A stretch of DNA of 57,683 bases, from positions 1 to 57,683 of the forward strand of contig NZ_BCUS01000031.1 of NCBI RefSeq assembly GCF_001591345.1. Direction: 5' to 3'. The position numbers and the translations under genes were made by a program. The DNA comes from Variovorax boronicumulans NBRC 103145. GTDB taxonomy: Bacteria; Pseudomonadota; Gammaproteobacteria; Burkholderiales; Burkholderiaceae_C. Positions 1 to 9,222 of the stretch are shown here, one piece after another. The notes below the pieces were generated by a model. It made no database searches and was not told where the DNA came from. It saw nothing but the letters and a program-made list of their open reading frames with translations. Numbering within the stretch: position 1 is the stretch's first letter; each line of letters opens with the position of its first letter.

Positions 1-2
1 TG

Positions 3-3000
3 CTGCCCGGCGGCGCGGCGTCGGTGCGGCTGCGCCTGGCCGACGGCGACGGCAACCAGGGCCGCAACTTCGCCATCGCGCCGATGCTGGCCGAGGGCTC
101 GCAGTCGTGGTCGATGCGCCTGGTGGCCGGCGCCGACACGCAGGCCGCCGACAGCCGCGCGCTGCAGCCGCGCGGGCCGCAGCGCGACCTGCTGCTGGCC
201 GACACGCACTACGGCAACGCCTTCACGAAGCAGCTGGTCTCCGGCGGCAAGGTGTGGTCCTGGAACCAGCAGGCGGCCGACGAAGGCTGGGGCAGCTTGG
301 GCAGCATCCTCACGCCGGAGGAGGTGTCCTGGGGCATGTGCGACATCGGCTACTGCGACCTGGTCTCCGAGACCCCCGAGGTCTGGGACTTCAAGTCCTA
401 CCCCGTGCGCCAGCCGCTGTTCAGCGTGGTGCGCACCGGCACCGGCGACCTGGACCTGCTGGCCGGCAACGACTTCACGCAGCGCTCGCCCTACGGCATC
501 TACACCGCCGGCACGCGCGCCGCGGCGCGCGCCGACGACGCCGACTTCCACCTGCCGCGCGCCAAGGGCCCGCAAGGCACGGTGCTCAACGGCGGCTACG
601 ACATCTTCGAGCAGTTCGTCGACAGCCAGAGCCTGTACCGCGCCTGGTACCCCGACCACGGCGGCAACCTGCGCATGCGCGTGCAGGGCGATGCGCGCGG
701 CGACACCATCGGCGTGCGCGGCAACATGCGCCGCACCACCGACGAACTGGGCATCTTCCGCAAGCAGATGCCCAGCGCCATGCTCGGCAACTGGCTGTGG
801 CGCCAGGGCACCGGCAGCGTGGTGCCGGGCGCCGAGGGCGTGCCCACCGCGTGGTGGATCAACTTCGGCAGCTACGTCGCGGGCCACGAAGGCACGACCT
901 ACGACCTCGGCGGCCTCTGGCCCTACCTGGTCGGCTTCACCGGCATCGGCACGCTGGGCGGCGGCAACCTGGTGTTCGAGACCGGCGGCAACGCCGGGAT
1001 GATGGAGCAGATGGGCGACCACAGCGCCACCTACGTGGCGCGCAGCCAGGGCCTGCATCTCGCCGTGGGCAGCACCGGCCGCGTGACGCGCGCGGGCGAG
1101 CTGCTGCTGACCGGCGGCGGCGACCTGGACGTGCGCATCGGCGGCACGCTGAACCCGGCGCCCGAGGTGCGCGCGGTGCCCGCCAGCACCACCTGGCAGG
1201 CCGGCAGCCTCCAGCGCTACGACCGCATGCGGCTGGACCTGAACGGGGTCTTCGCCAACCTGCGCGGCGCGCTGCGGCTGGAAAGCGGCGCGGTGGGCGG
1301 CATCGCGCTGGACTTCGGCACGCCCGGCCCGAAGGACTCGCGCGCGCTCAGCCCCTACGTCGCGGGCTCGTCGATCGCCTCGGGCGGCCCGGTGCTGATC
1401 CCCGGCGATGCCGGCGTGCGGCTCGACGCGCGCGGCGACCTGGTGCTGGGCGGCGTGGCCGATCCGGGGCGCGTGCCCACGCTCACGCACGGCACGCCCT
1501 TCAGCGCCAACGGCACCGCGCACCCGGGCGAGGGCTGGACCTGGTTCTCGCTGTGGACGCCGTCGACCGCGATCGACCTGTTCAGCGCCGGTGGCAACCT
1601 CACGCCGACGCTGGGCTGGACCGACCTGGGCGATCGCACCAACCACCAGGCGACCGACGGCCGCTTCGTCTACCCGGCGGTGCTGCGCGCGCTGGCGGCC
1701 AGCGGCAGCCTGTACTACGGCAGCGCGAGCTCGGGCGTGCGCGACGAATCGAGCAACGGGCCGGTGCTGTCGCCCTGGAGCCTCACGCTGGCGCCGTCGC
1801 CGGTCGGCCCGCAGTACGCGGTGAAGCGCACCGCGCAGCTGGAGCTGCTGGCGCGCGACTCCATTCACGCGGCGGGCTACACCATCACGCCCTCGGGCGC
1901 CGATCCGTCGCGGCTGGTGGACCCGTTCCAGCCGGGCTTCGCCGCGCTGGGCGGCGAACTCTGGTACGGCCGCGAGTTGATCCACAACACGGCCGCCGAC
2001 GCGCTGCTGCCCTCCATTGCACTGGACGGCCAGAATTCGTGGCTGCGCTTTCCGCTGTTCACGCTCACCTCGCCCAGCGTGGCCGACGTGGCGCCGGCGG
2101 GCCAGCCGCCGTCGCGCTTCTATGCGCTGGAGGGCGACATCGTGGGCCTGCGCACCGGCTCGATCGTCTACCGCGGCTCCAACACCGGCGTGGCGACGCC
2201 GAACGGGCTCTGGTACGAAGGGGCGGGCCCGGTGGCGATCCGCGCCGGGCGCGACATCGTCGGCGCCGGCACCGCGCTGGGCGAGGTCGATCTCGTGCCG
2301 TCGGAGGGCGCGGGCTGGCGCGGGCGCGACTTCCCCGGCCGGCCGGAACTGCCGCCGCAGCCGCAGACGCTGAACGCCGCCTCGGCGCGCGGCAACCTGA
2401 TCGTGCACCGCCACGCCGACGACGTGTCGGTGGTGGAGGCCGGGCGCGACATCCGCAACAGCAGCTTCCACATCGCCGGCCCCGGCGAGCTGGTACTGAG
2501 CGCCGGGCGCGAGCTGTACATGGCCGACAAGGGCGAGCTCAAGAGCCTGGGCGCCATCGTCAACGTGAAGCCGGGCGACCGCAGCAGCGGCGCCGGCATT
2601 TCGGTGGCGGTGGGCGTGGGCCGCGACGGGCCGGACTGGGCCGGCTTCGCCGCGCGCTACCTCGACCCCAAGCGCCGCGCCGCCAGCGGCCAGCCCTTCG
2701 CCGACCAGCCCGGCACCGCGCTGTACAGCTACGGCGGCGAGCTCACGCTGGCCGGCTGGCTGTCGCAGCAGTTCGGCTACGGCGGCGACGAGGCCGGTGC
2801 CGACGCCTACCTGAAGCGCAAGCAGGCCGAGATCGACGGCCAGCGCAGCGAAGGCGGCGGCAGCACGCGCCGCGACCTGGTGCGCGAGTTCGGCCTGGCC
2901 GAAGGCCTGCACCTGGTGAACTGGCTGCGCGAGCGCTTCGGCGGGCGCAACAGCCAGGGCCGCCACTTCGACGCCGCCACCATGGACGCGCAGGCCTTCT

Positions 3001-4178
3001 TCGCCGCGCTGCCGCCCGAGCAGCAGCAGGTGTACCTGCGCAACGTGTACTTCGCCGAGCTGCGCGCCGGCGGGCGCGAGTACAACGAAGAGGGCGGTCC
3101 GCGCCGGGGCAGCTACCTGCGCGGGCGCGAGGCCATCGCCACGCTGTTCCCCGCGCAGGGCGCCGACGGCAGCGCGCGCCGCTACCAGGGCGACCTGACC
3201 ATGTTCAGCAGCGCCAACTACTACGCGAGCAGCTCGGACCCGTTCACCAAGCGCCCGCAGGCCGGCAAGAGCTACCTGCGGCGCGACGCCTGGACGGCCG
3301 CCGGGCGGCCCAGCGACATCGGCGTGTACGACGCGCTCGACGCCGGCATCCACACCAACTTCGGCGGCAACGTGAACATCCTCGTGCCGGGCGGGCGCAC
3401 GTTGGTGGGGGTGGACGGCGGCTTCGTGCCGGGCGAGGGCTCGGGCGTGCTGACGCAGGGCGCGGGCGAGGTGCAGATCTATTCGCTGGACAGCATCCTG
3501 CTGGGCCAGAGCCGCATCTTCACCACCTTCGGCGGCGGCATCCTGGCCTGGTCGGCGCAGGGCGACATCAACGCCGGGCGCGGTTCGAAGTCGACCGTGG
3601 TCTACACGCCGCAGCGGCGCCTGTACGACGACGCCGGCAACGTCAGCCTGTCGCCGACCACGCCCAACACCGGCGCCGGCATCGCCACGCTGAACCCGAT
3701 CCCCGAGGTGCCGCCGGGCGACATCGACCTGATCGCGCCGCTGGGCACCATCGACGCGGGCGAGGCGGGCATCCGCGTGTCGGGCAACGTGAACCTGGCG
3801 GCGCTGCGCGTGGCCAACGCCGAGAACATCCAGGTGCAGGGCAAGTCCACCGGCGTCCCGGTGGTGGCAGCGGTGAACGTGGGCGCGCTCACCAACGCCA
3901 GCGCCGCCGCCTCGCAGGCCGCCACCGCGGCGCAGGATGCCGTGCAGCGCGACCGCGCGGCGCAGCGCCAGGCGCTGCCCTCGGTGTTCACCGTGCGCGT
4001 GCTCGGCTTCGGCAACGAGCCCGCGGGCGGCGAGGGCGGTGGCAACGGTGCCGGCCGCGAGCGCAGCGGCGCGGCCTACGACCCCAAGGGCGTGGTGCAG
4101 GTGCTCGGCGCGGGCGCGCTCACCACCGCTCAGATGCAGTCGCTCACGCCGGGCGAGCAGCGAGGGCTGAAACGCTGA
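3..4178 (+). CDS. Filamentous haemagglutinin-like exoprotein (TpsA), 3' part
   Basis: This is the C-terminal 1391 or so residues of a large secreted protein; the frame is open to the window edge, so the N-terminal signal peptide and TPS domain lie outside. The sequence is rich in Gly, Asn and short repeated beta-strand phrases (GRDI, GNVNI, AGGDL types) as in beta-helical filamentous haemagglutinins. The phrase FSVVRTGTGDLDLLAGNDF and the end VFTVRVLGFGNE match what I know of DUF3739 haemagglutinin-family proteins. The product should be exported across the outer membrane by the TpsB protein encoded next. An intrinsic terminator separates the two genes. The role (adhesion, surface matrix or other) cannot be read from the sequence. 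Confidence is high for the family and low for function. Confidence 0.85.
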   Translation: MPGGAASVRLRLADGDGNQGRNFAIAPMLAEGSQSWSMRLVAGADTQAADSRALQPRGPQRDLLLADTHYGNAFTKQLVSGGKVWSWNQQAADEGWGSLGSILTPEEVSWGMCDIGYCDLVSETPEVWDFKSYPVRQPLFSVVRTGTGDLDLLAGNDFTQRSPYGIYTAGTRAAARADDADFHLPRAKGPQGTVLNGGYDIFEQFVDSQSLYRAWYPDHGGNLRMRVQGDARGDTIGVRGNMRRTTDELGIFRKQMPSAMLGNWLWRQGTGSVVPGAEGVPTAWWINFGSYVAGHEGTTYDLGGLWPYLVGFTGIGTLGGGNLVFETGGNAGMMEQMGDHSATYVARSQGLHLAVGSTGRVTRAGELLLTGGGDLDVRIGGTLNPAPEVRAVPASTTWQAGSLQRYDRMRLDLNGVFANLRGALRLESGAVGGIALDFGTPGPKDSRALSPYVAGSSIASGGPVLIPGDAGVRLDARGDLVLGGVADPGRVPTLTHGTPFSANGTAHPGEGWTWFSLWTPSTAIDLFSAGGNLTPTLGWTDLGDRTNHQATDGRFVYPAVLRALAASGSLYYGSASSGVRDESSNGPVLSPWSLTLAPSPVGPQYAVKRTAQLELLARDSIHAAGYTITPSGADPSRLVDPFQPGFAALGGELWYGRELIHNTAADALLPSIALDGQNSWLRFPLFTLTSPSVADVAPAGQPPSRFYALEGDIVGLRTGSIVYRGSNTGVATPNGLWYEGAGPVAIRAGRDIVGAGTALGEVDLVPSEGAGWRGRDFPGRPELPPQPQTLNAASARGNLIVHRHADDVSVVEAGRDIRNSSFHIAGPGELVLSAGRELYMADKGELKSLGAIVNVKPGDRSSGAGISVAVGVGRDGPDWAGFAARYLDPKRRAASGQPFADQPGTALYSYGGELTLAGWLSQQFGYGGDEAGADAYLKRKQAEIDGQRSEGGGSTRRDLVREFGLAEGLHLVNWLRERFGGRNSQGRHFDAATMDAQAFFAALPPEQQQVYLRNVYFAELRAGGREYNEEGGPRRGSYLRGREAIATLFPAQGADGSARRYQGDLTMFSSANYYASSSDPFTKRPQAGKSYLRRDAWTAAGRPSDIGVYDALDAGIHTNFGGNVNILVPGGRTLVGVDGGFVPGEGSGVLTQGAGEVQIYSLDSILLGQSRIFTTFGGGILAWSAQGDINAGRGSKSTVVYTPQRRLYDDAGNVSLSPTTPNTGAGIATLNPIPEVPPGDIDLIAPLGTIDAGEAGIRVSGNVNLAALRVANAENIQVQGKSTGVPVVAAVNVGALTNASAAASQAATAAQDAVQRDRAAQRQALPSVFTVRVLGFGNEPAGGEGGGNGAGRERSGAAYDPKGVVQVLGAGALTTAQMQSLTPGEQRGLKR

Positions 4179-4220
4179 GCGGCTGAACCTTTGCGCTACC
4201 CGCGCAGGCGGAAAAAACAC

Positions 4221-4249
4221 AAGGGCCTCCCATGCGGAGGCCCTTCTTC
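4221..4249 (+). terminator. Intrinsic terminator after tpsA
   Basis: A perfect 10-bp inverted repeat (AAGGGCCTCC, loop CATGC, GGAGGCCCTT) is followed by the T-rich stretch CTTCTT. It lies 43 bases after the tpsA stop codon and 180 bases before tpsB. It should end or attenuate transcription between the exoprotein and its transporter. Confidence 0.85.
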
Positions 4250-4427
4250 TTATGTGCGCGAAACCCGCCGCGCCGGACCTCGTGCCGATTTCTTGATGAA
4301 GTTTTCGTGACAAACGACAGTCGCCGCGCACGCCGTGCGTCTAGGTATCGGTACGCAGCAGCGACATGAAGGCTCTCCACCATGAGCCGCTGCCACGCGA
4401 GCTTCATCCTTGAGAACCGAGCTGTAA

Positions 4428-6095
4428 ATGCATGACATGAAGAAGAACGCCCCACCGACCTGCTGGAGAGCGGTGTGGCTGGCGGTGATGGCGATCGGTG
4501 CCCCGGTGGGCGCCTTCGCACAAGCACCTGCCGCTGTCTCCACGCCGGCGCCGACCTCGGCGCCCACACCGGCTGCGGGTGCGCCCGCAGCCACCGAACC
4601 GGCCCGCAAGGTCGACATCGCCGAATACATCGTGCGCGGCAACACCGTGCTCGACGCCCGCGCCATCGAGAAGGCGGTCACGCCCTTCCTCGGCCCCGAG
4701 CGCACGCTCAAGGACGTGGAGGGCGCGCGCGACGCGCTGCTCGCGGCCTACCAGGCGGCGGGCTACCAGTCGGTGTACGTCGACCTGCCCGAACAGCAGG
4801 TCACGCAGGGCGTGGTGTTCCTGCAGGTCAACGAGACCCGCGTGGGCCGCGTGCGCGTGGTGGGCGCCGAGTACAACTCGCCGCTCGACGTGCGCGACCA
4901 GGTGCCGGCGCTGAAGGAGGGCGGCGTGCCCGACTTCAACAAGGCCCAGGCCGAGCTCACCGCGCTCAACCGCAGCCCCAAGCGCCAGGTGATGCCGCTG
5001 GTGCGCCCCGGCACCATGCCGGGCACGATGGACGTCGACCTGAAGGTCGAGGACCAGAGCCCGTGGCGTGCCAGCGTGGGCCTGAACAACGACTACAGCG
5101 CCGACACGCGCAAGCTGCGCGCCAGCGCCTCGCTGGGCCACGACAACCTCTGGCAGATGGGCCACAGCGCCTCCATCAGCTTCTTCGGCGCGCCGCAGGA
5201 CCTGAACCAGACGCAGGTGTTCTCGGCCTCGTACAACGCGCCGCTCAAGGGCACGAACTGGAGCCTCGAGGCCAACGCCTTCGTCTCCGACAGCAACGTC
5301 GCCACCGTCGGCGGCACCACCGTGCTGGGCAAGGGCCACTCGATCGGCCTGAAGGCCACCTACACCGTGCCCAACACCGGCAACTGGTGGCATGCCTTCA
5401 GCGTGGGCGTCGACTTCAAGAACAACAAGGAAGCGCTGACGCTCAAGGGCAGCGGCGACACCGTGCCGCTCAAGTACGCGCCGATCACGCTGTCGTACTC
5501 GGGCTTCCGCCAGACCGACAAGAGCCAGTACGGCGTGGGCGTGTCGCTGGTGGCGGGCACCAGCAGCTCGTTCAAGTACGGCAGCGACTGGGCGGCCTTC
5601 GACTACAAGCGCTACAAGGCCTCGCCCAGCTTCATGGTGCTGAAGACCGACCTCAACGGCGCGCACAGCTTCGAGGGCGGCACGCAGGTGGCCTTCCGCG
5701 TCAACGCGCAGATGACCGATTCGCCGCTCGTCTCGAGCGAGCAGATCGCCGCGGGCGGCATGAACTCGGTGCGCGGCTACCTCTCGGCGGAGGCCACCGG
5801 CGACTACGGCGTGGTCGGCTCGGTGGAGCTGCGCAGCAAGCCGCTCGCCTTCCTGGGCAGCACCGTCGAGAACTGGCGCGTGTACGCCTTCGCCGATGCC
5901 GCGCGGCTGCGCCTGAAGAGCCCGCTGCCCGAGCAGGCCGACCGCTTCTCGCTGTATTCGGTGGGCGTGGGCACGACCTTCAAGGTGGGCACGTATTTCT
6001 CGGGCCGCGTCGACATCGGCTATCCGCTGGTCGACGGGCCGCGCACCAAGAAGCACGACACGCAGGTGAATTTCAGCATCACCGCGAGCTACTGA
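4428..6095 (+). CDS. Two-partner secretion outer-membrane transporter (TpsB, ShlB/FhaC/HecB family)
   Basis: The 555-residue product is an Omp85-superfamily transporter that moves its TpsA partner across the outer membrane. A signal peptide covers about residues 4-32 and ends in AFAQA. An Ala/Pro linker follows, then POTRA-like domains (about 62-200) with the opening VDIAEYIVRGNTVLD, then a 16-strand-type barrel to the C-terminus. The barrel carries the conserved loop-6 motif VRGY near residue 448 and ends in an aromatic residue (ITASY), as expected for insertion by the Bam complex. An in-frame ATG at 4437 (MKKN) is an alternative start and gives a more typical signal peptide. The length is normal for the family. 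It lies between tpsA and an ExbB-type gene, so its partner is almost certainly the upstream exoprotein. Confidence 0.93.
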   Translation: MHDMKKNAPPTCWRAVWLAVMAIGAPVGAFAQAPAAVSTPAPTSAPTPAAGAPAATEPARKVDIAEYIVRGNTVLDARAIEKAVTPFLGPERTLKDVEGARDALLAAYQAAGYQSVYVDLPEQQVTQGVVFLQVNETRVGRVRVVGAEYNSPLDVRDQVPALKEGGVPDFNKAQAELTALNRSPKRQVMPLVRPGTMPGTMDVDLKVEDQSPWRASVGLNNDYSADTRKLRASASLGHDNLWQMGHSASISFFGAPQDLNQTQVFSASYNAPLKGTNWSLEANAFVSDSNVATVGGTTVLGKGHSIGLKATYTVPNTGNWWHAFSVGVDFKNNKEALTLKGSGDTVPLKYAPITLSYSGFRQTDKSQYGVGVSLVAGTSSSFKYGSDWAAFDYKRYKASPSFMVLKTDLNGAHSFEGGTQVAFRVNAQMTDSPLVSSEQIAAGGMNSVRGYLSAEATGDYGVVGSVELRSKPLAFLGSTVENWRVYAFADAARLRLKSPLPEQADRFSLYSVGVGTTFKVGTYFSGRVDIGYPLVDGPRTKKHDTQVNFSITASY

Positions 6096-6174
6096 CCGAC
6101 CGAACGACGGCGACGTCCTTTCTTCCTTCTTTCGATTTTTTTCTCATTCCACGAGCTTTCCGGAGAACCCTGTC

Positions 6175-7983
6175 ATGCGACGACTTCTTTTCATCGCGCT
6201 CACGCTGCTGAGCACGCTCCTGCCGGGCCTGGCCCATGCCTGGTGGCAGGCCGAATGGGCCTACCGCAAACCCGTCACCATCGACGGCGGCCCGCAGGCC
6301 GGCGCCATCGGCAGCGATGCCGGCCGCGTGCCGGTGCTGGTGCGCCTGCACACGGGCAACTTCAAGTTCGAGGGCGTGAGCGAGACCGGCGCCGACCTGC
6401 GCTTTGTCGCGGGCGACGACAAGACCGTGCTCAACCACCAGATCGAGCAGTTCGATCCGCTGCTGGGTATCGCGCTGATCTGGGTCGACGTGCCCAACGT
6501 CTCGGCCGGCACGCCGCAAAAGCTCTGGATGTACTACGGCAACCCCAAGGCCCCGGCCTCGGGCAACGGCCAGCGCAGCTTCGACCCCGACTACACGCTG
6601 GTCTACCACTTCGCCGAAGGCGCGGTGCCGCCGCGCGACACCACCGCCTACGGCAACAACGGCCAGACCGCCGCGGTGCCCGTCGAAGGCACGGTCATCG
6701 GCAAGGGCGCGCAGCTCGGCAACGGCGCGTTGATGCTGCCCGCCACGCCCTCGCTGGCCGTGACGGCCGGCGGCACGCTGACCTTCTCGGCCTGGATCAA
6801 GCCCGATTCGCTCGGTGCACGCCAGGCGATCTATGCGCGCCGCGACGGCGCCGGCGAACTCGTGGTCGGCATCGACCAGGGCGTGCCCTTCGTGCAGGTC
6901 AACGGCCAGCGCAGCACGCCGGGCCAGCCGGTGCAGGCCGGCCAGTGGGCGCACCTCGCGGTGAAGGCCGAGGGTGACAGCGTCGCGCTGTATGTGGGCG
7001 GCCGTCCGGCCGTGTCGCTGGCGGCGAAGCTGCCCGCGCTGAACACCGCTGCCGCGCTCGGCGCGGATGCACCGGCTGCCGCACCCGCTGCACCGGGTGC
7101 AGCACCCGTCGCCGGCTTTGCCCCGTTCACCGGCGCGATCGACGAAGTGCGCCTGTCGAAGGTCGCACGCCCCGACGCGCTGCTGCTGGCCGATGCCGTG
7201 TCGCAAGGCGCCGAGTCGCGCCTGGCCGCTTTCGGTCCCGACGAGCAGCAGGCTGGCAAGAGCCACTTCGGCTTCATCCTGGCCGCGATGCCGCTGGACG
7301 CGTGGATCGTGGTCGGCCTGCTGGGCCTGATGATGGCGCTGTCGTGGGCCATCATGATCGGCAAGGGCCGCAACTTCGGCGCCACCTCGCGCGCCAACGC
7401 CACCTTCATCGAGCACTTCCGCGAAGCCGCCGGTGCGCCGCTGGACCGCCTGGCCACCAACAACACGGTGCCGCAGGAAGTGCGTGCCGATTCCTCGCTG
7501 TGGCGCCTGTACGAAGTGGCCATCGAGGAAATGCGCCGCCGCCATGACCGCGGCTACGACCTGAACGCCGTGTCGGCCTCCACCATCGGCGCCATCCGCG
7601 CCGCGATGGACGGCGTGATGGTGCGCGAGACCGAGCGCATGTCCAAGCGCATGAACTGGCTGTCGACCACCATCGAAGGCGCGCCGTACGTGGGCCTCTT
7701 TGGCACCGTGATCGGCATCATGCTGGTGTTCGTGGTGGCGGCCATGGCCGGCGCCGTGGACATCAACTCGGTGGCGCCCGGCATGGCCGCCGCGTTGCTG
7801 TGTACCGCCGCCGGCCTGGGCGTCGCGATCCCCGCGCTCTTTGGCTACAACTGGCTGGCCTCGCGCTCGGACGCCATCGGCGCCGACATGGCCGTGTTCG
7901 TCGACGAGTTCGTCACGCGCCTGGCCGAAGAGCAGGGCGAGGGCCGCTCGCTGCCGGTGGCCGTGCAGGCGCGCCGCGCCTGA
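6175..7983 (+). CDS. DUF2341/LamG-ExbB fusion proton-channel protein
   Basis: The 602-residue product joins a periplasmic lectin-like region to a MotA/TolQ/ExbB proton channel. A signal peptide (residues 1-22, ending AHA) is followed by a DUF2341-type domain (about 60-150, with DLRFVAGDD and LWMYYGNP) and a LamG/concanavalin-like domain (about 190-335, LTFSAWIKPDS). The first membrane helix is near 375-397. The ExbB core has helices near 505-527 (GLFGTVIGIMLVF) and 538-565 (AALLCTAAGLGVAIPALFGY). Ordinary ExbB is about 240 residues and lacks the extracytoplasmic half. It precedes exbD by 12 bases and a tonB-like gene, so it should form the energised inner-membrane complex of the secretion locus. 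P. aeruginosa exbB2 in the pdt locus is, from memory, of this type. Confidence 0.88.
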   Translation: MRRLLFIALTLLSTLLPGLAHAWWQAEWAYRKPVTIDGGPQAGAIGSDAGRVPVLVRLHTGNFKFEGVSETGADLRFVAGDDKTVLNHQIEQFDPLLGIALIWVDVPNVSAGTPQKLWMYYGNPKAPASGNGQRSFDPDYTLVYHFAEGAVPPRDTTAYGNNGQTAAVPVEGTVIGKGAQLGNGALMLPATPSLAVTAGGTLTFSAWIKPDSLGARQAIYARRDGAGELVVGIDQGVPFVQVNGQRSTPGQPVQAGQWAHLAVKAEGDSVALYVGGRPAVSLAAKLPALNTAAALGADAPAAAPAAPGAAPVAGFAPFTGAIDEVRLSKVARPDALLLADAVSQGAESRLAAFGPDEQQAGKSHFGFILAAMPLDAWIVVGLLGLMMALSWAIMIGKGRNFGATSRANATFIEHFREAAGAPLDRLATNNTVPQEVRADSSLWRLYEVAIEEMRRRHDRGYDLNAVSASTIGAIRAAMDGVMVRETERMSKRMNWLSTTIEGAPYVGLFGTVIGIMLVFVVAAMAGAVDINSVAPGMAAALLCTAAGLGVAIPALFGYNWLASRSDAIGADMAVFVDEFVTRLAEEQGEGRSLPVAVQARRA

Positions 7984-7995
7984 GGACCGCGCACC

Positions 7996-8409
7996 ATGGC
8001 AAACACAGCCGCGAAGTTCGCCGTGCGCAAGCGCACGGGCGGCATCAACATCACGCCCTTCGTCGACGTGCTGCTGGTGGTGCTGGTGATCTTCATCCTC
8101 ACCAGCAACGCCAGCATCCCGGGCATCAAGGTCGACCTGCCCAAGGCCAGCGCCTCGGTGGCGCTGGAAAAGCCCAAGACCAAGGCCATCACGATCGACA
8201 ACGCGGGCAACGTGTTCCTGGACGCCTACCCGGTCACGCTGCCCGAGCTCGAGGAGCGCCTGCGCACCGAGAAGGCGCTGTCGCCCGACTTTCCCGTGAT
8301 CGTGCGCGGCGATGCCAGCGTGCAGTACGCGAAGGTGGTCGACGTGCTCGACCTGCTGCGCCGCATCGAGCTGAACCAGATCGGCCTCGTGACCGGCAAG
8401 CAGAAGTGA
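7996..8409 (+). CDS. ExbD/TolR-family biopolymer transport protein
   Basis: The 137-residue protein has a short cytoplasmic N-terminus, one membrane helix and a periplasmic domain. The motif NITPFVDVLLVVLVIF carries the family's proton-carrying aspartate at residue 24. The periplasmic part (VDLPKA, then PVTLPELEERL and the FPVIVRGDASVQYAKVVDVLDLLR stretch) is typical ExbD/TolR. It should act with the ExbB fusion protein encoded just upstream to couple the proton gradient to the TonB-like protein encoded 10 bases downstream. Length is normal. Confidence 0.95.
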   Translation: MANTAAKFAVRKRTGGINITPFVDVLLVVLVIFILTSNASIPGIKVDLPKASASVALEKPKTKAITIDNAGNVFLDAYPVTLPELEERLRTEKALSPDFPVIVRGDASVQYAKVVDVLDLLRRIELNQIGLVTGKQK

Positions 8410-8419
8410 GGACCGGAGC

Positions 8420-9163
8420 GTGAACCCTCGCGACCCGATTTCTTCTGCCTCGCCCGCGCCGCGCTCCAGCGGCACGGGTGGAACGGCCGCGCTGTGGCGC
8501 CGTTGGGGCGGGGTGGTCATCGGCCTGGCGATCGTCGTGGCGCTGGCGCTGCTCGTGTGGCGGCTGCTGTCCGACACCGCGAGCCAGAAGCGTGTGGTGG
8601 CCGACGCGCCCACGCTGATGCTGCCGCCGCCCCCGCCACCGCCGCCCGAACCCGAGAAGCTGCCCGAGCCCGAGCCGGAAAAGATCAAGCCCGAAGTGGT
8701 CGAGCCCGAGCCCAAGCCGGTCGAGCCGCTGGAAGTGCCCAAGGACGACGCGCCGCCCAGCCCGTCGAAAGACCTGGGCGACCCGGTGACCATGGACAGC
8801 GCCGGCCAGGCCGGCAACGACGCCTTCGGCATCCAGGCCGGCAGCGGCGGCGGCATGAGCGGCACCGGCGCCGGCGGCGGCCTGGGCAGCGGCTCGTATG
8901 CGCGCTACGTGTCGAGCATGCTGCAGCAGGCGCTGTCGCGCGACCCGCGCACGCGCCAGCTGGTGTTCGACGACATCCAGATCGACCTGTGGCTCGGCGC
9001 CGACGGCAAGACCACGCGCGCCCAGCTGGTGCGCGGCACCGGCACCGAGGACATCGACGAGGCCGTGCTCGCGCTGGTGCGCGGGCTCGATCGCGTCGAC
9101 GAACGTCCGCCGGCCTCGATGCGCTTTCCGATGCGCGTGTCGATGAAAGGCCGCCGGCCATGA
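8420..9163 (+). CDS. TonB-like energy transducer
   Basis: The 247-residue protein starts with GTG at 8420 behind a GAGGACCGGAG ribosome site. It has one membrane helix (about 25-50), a Pro/Glu/Lys-rich periplasm-spanning stretch (about 64-115, starting with a run of eight prolines), a Gly-rich hinge (about 135-155) and a C-terminal domain of about 90 residues that resembles TonB_C (DIQIDLWLGADGKTTRAQLVRGTG). It should be energised by the ExbB/ExbD pair and contact an outer-membrane partner. No TonB-dependent receptor is encoded nearby; the candidate partners are the TpsB transporter and the porin. The stop overlaps an in-frame ATG of the porin gene (ATGA at 9160). Confidence 0.85.
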   Translation: MNPRDPISSASPAPRSSGTGGTAALWRRWGGVVIGLAIVVALALLVWRLLSDTASQKRVVADAPTLMLPPPPPPPPEPEKLPEPEPEKIKPEVVEPEPKPVEPLEVPKDDAPPSPSKDLGDPVTMDSAGQAGNDAFGIQAGSGGGMSGTGAGGGLGSGSYARYVSSMLQQALSRDPRTRQLVFDDIQIDLWLGADGKTTRAQLVRGTGTEDIDEAVLALVRGLDRVDERPPASMRFPMRVSMKGRRP

Positions 9164-9222
9164 CTTTCCATTCCTGTACGGCCGACGCCCGGCCCGACTC
9201 CTTTCCTCCAGTGAACGAAGCG

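Noticed and set aside
107..4186. A 1359-codon plus-strand frame overlapping tpsA.
   Set aside because: Extremely Arg/Ala/Gly-rich shadow of the real tpsA frame.
4307..4320. Possible Pho box in front of tpsB, looked for because the pdt locus is phosphate-controlled.
   Set aside because: Only a degenerate CTGTCG/TTGTCAC pair is seen, on the minus strand and with spacing of 7 rather than 11 bases.
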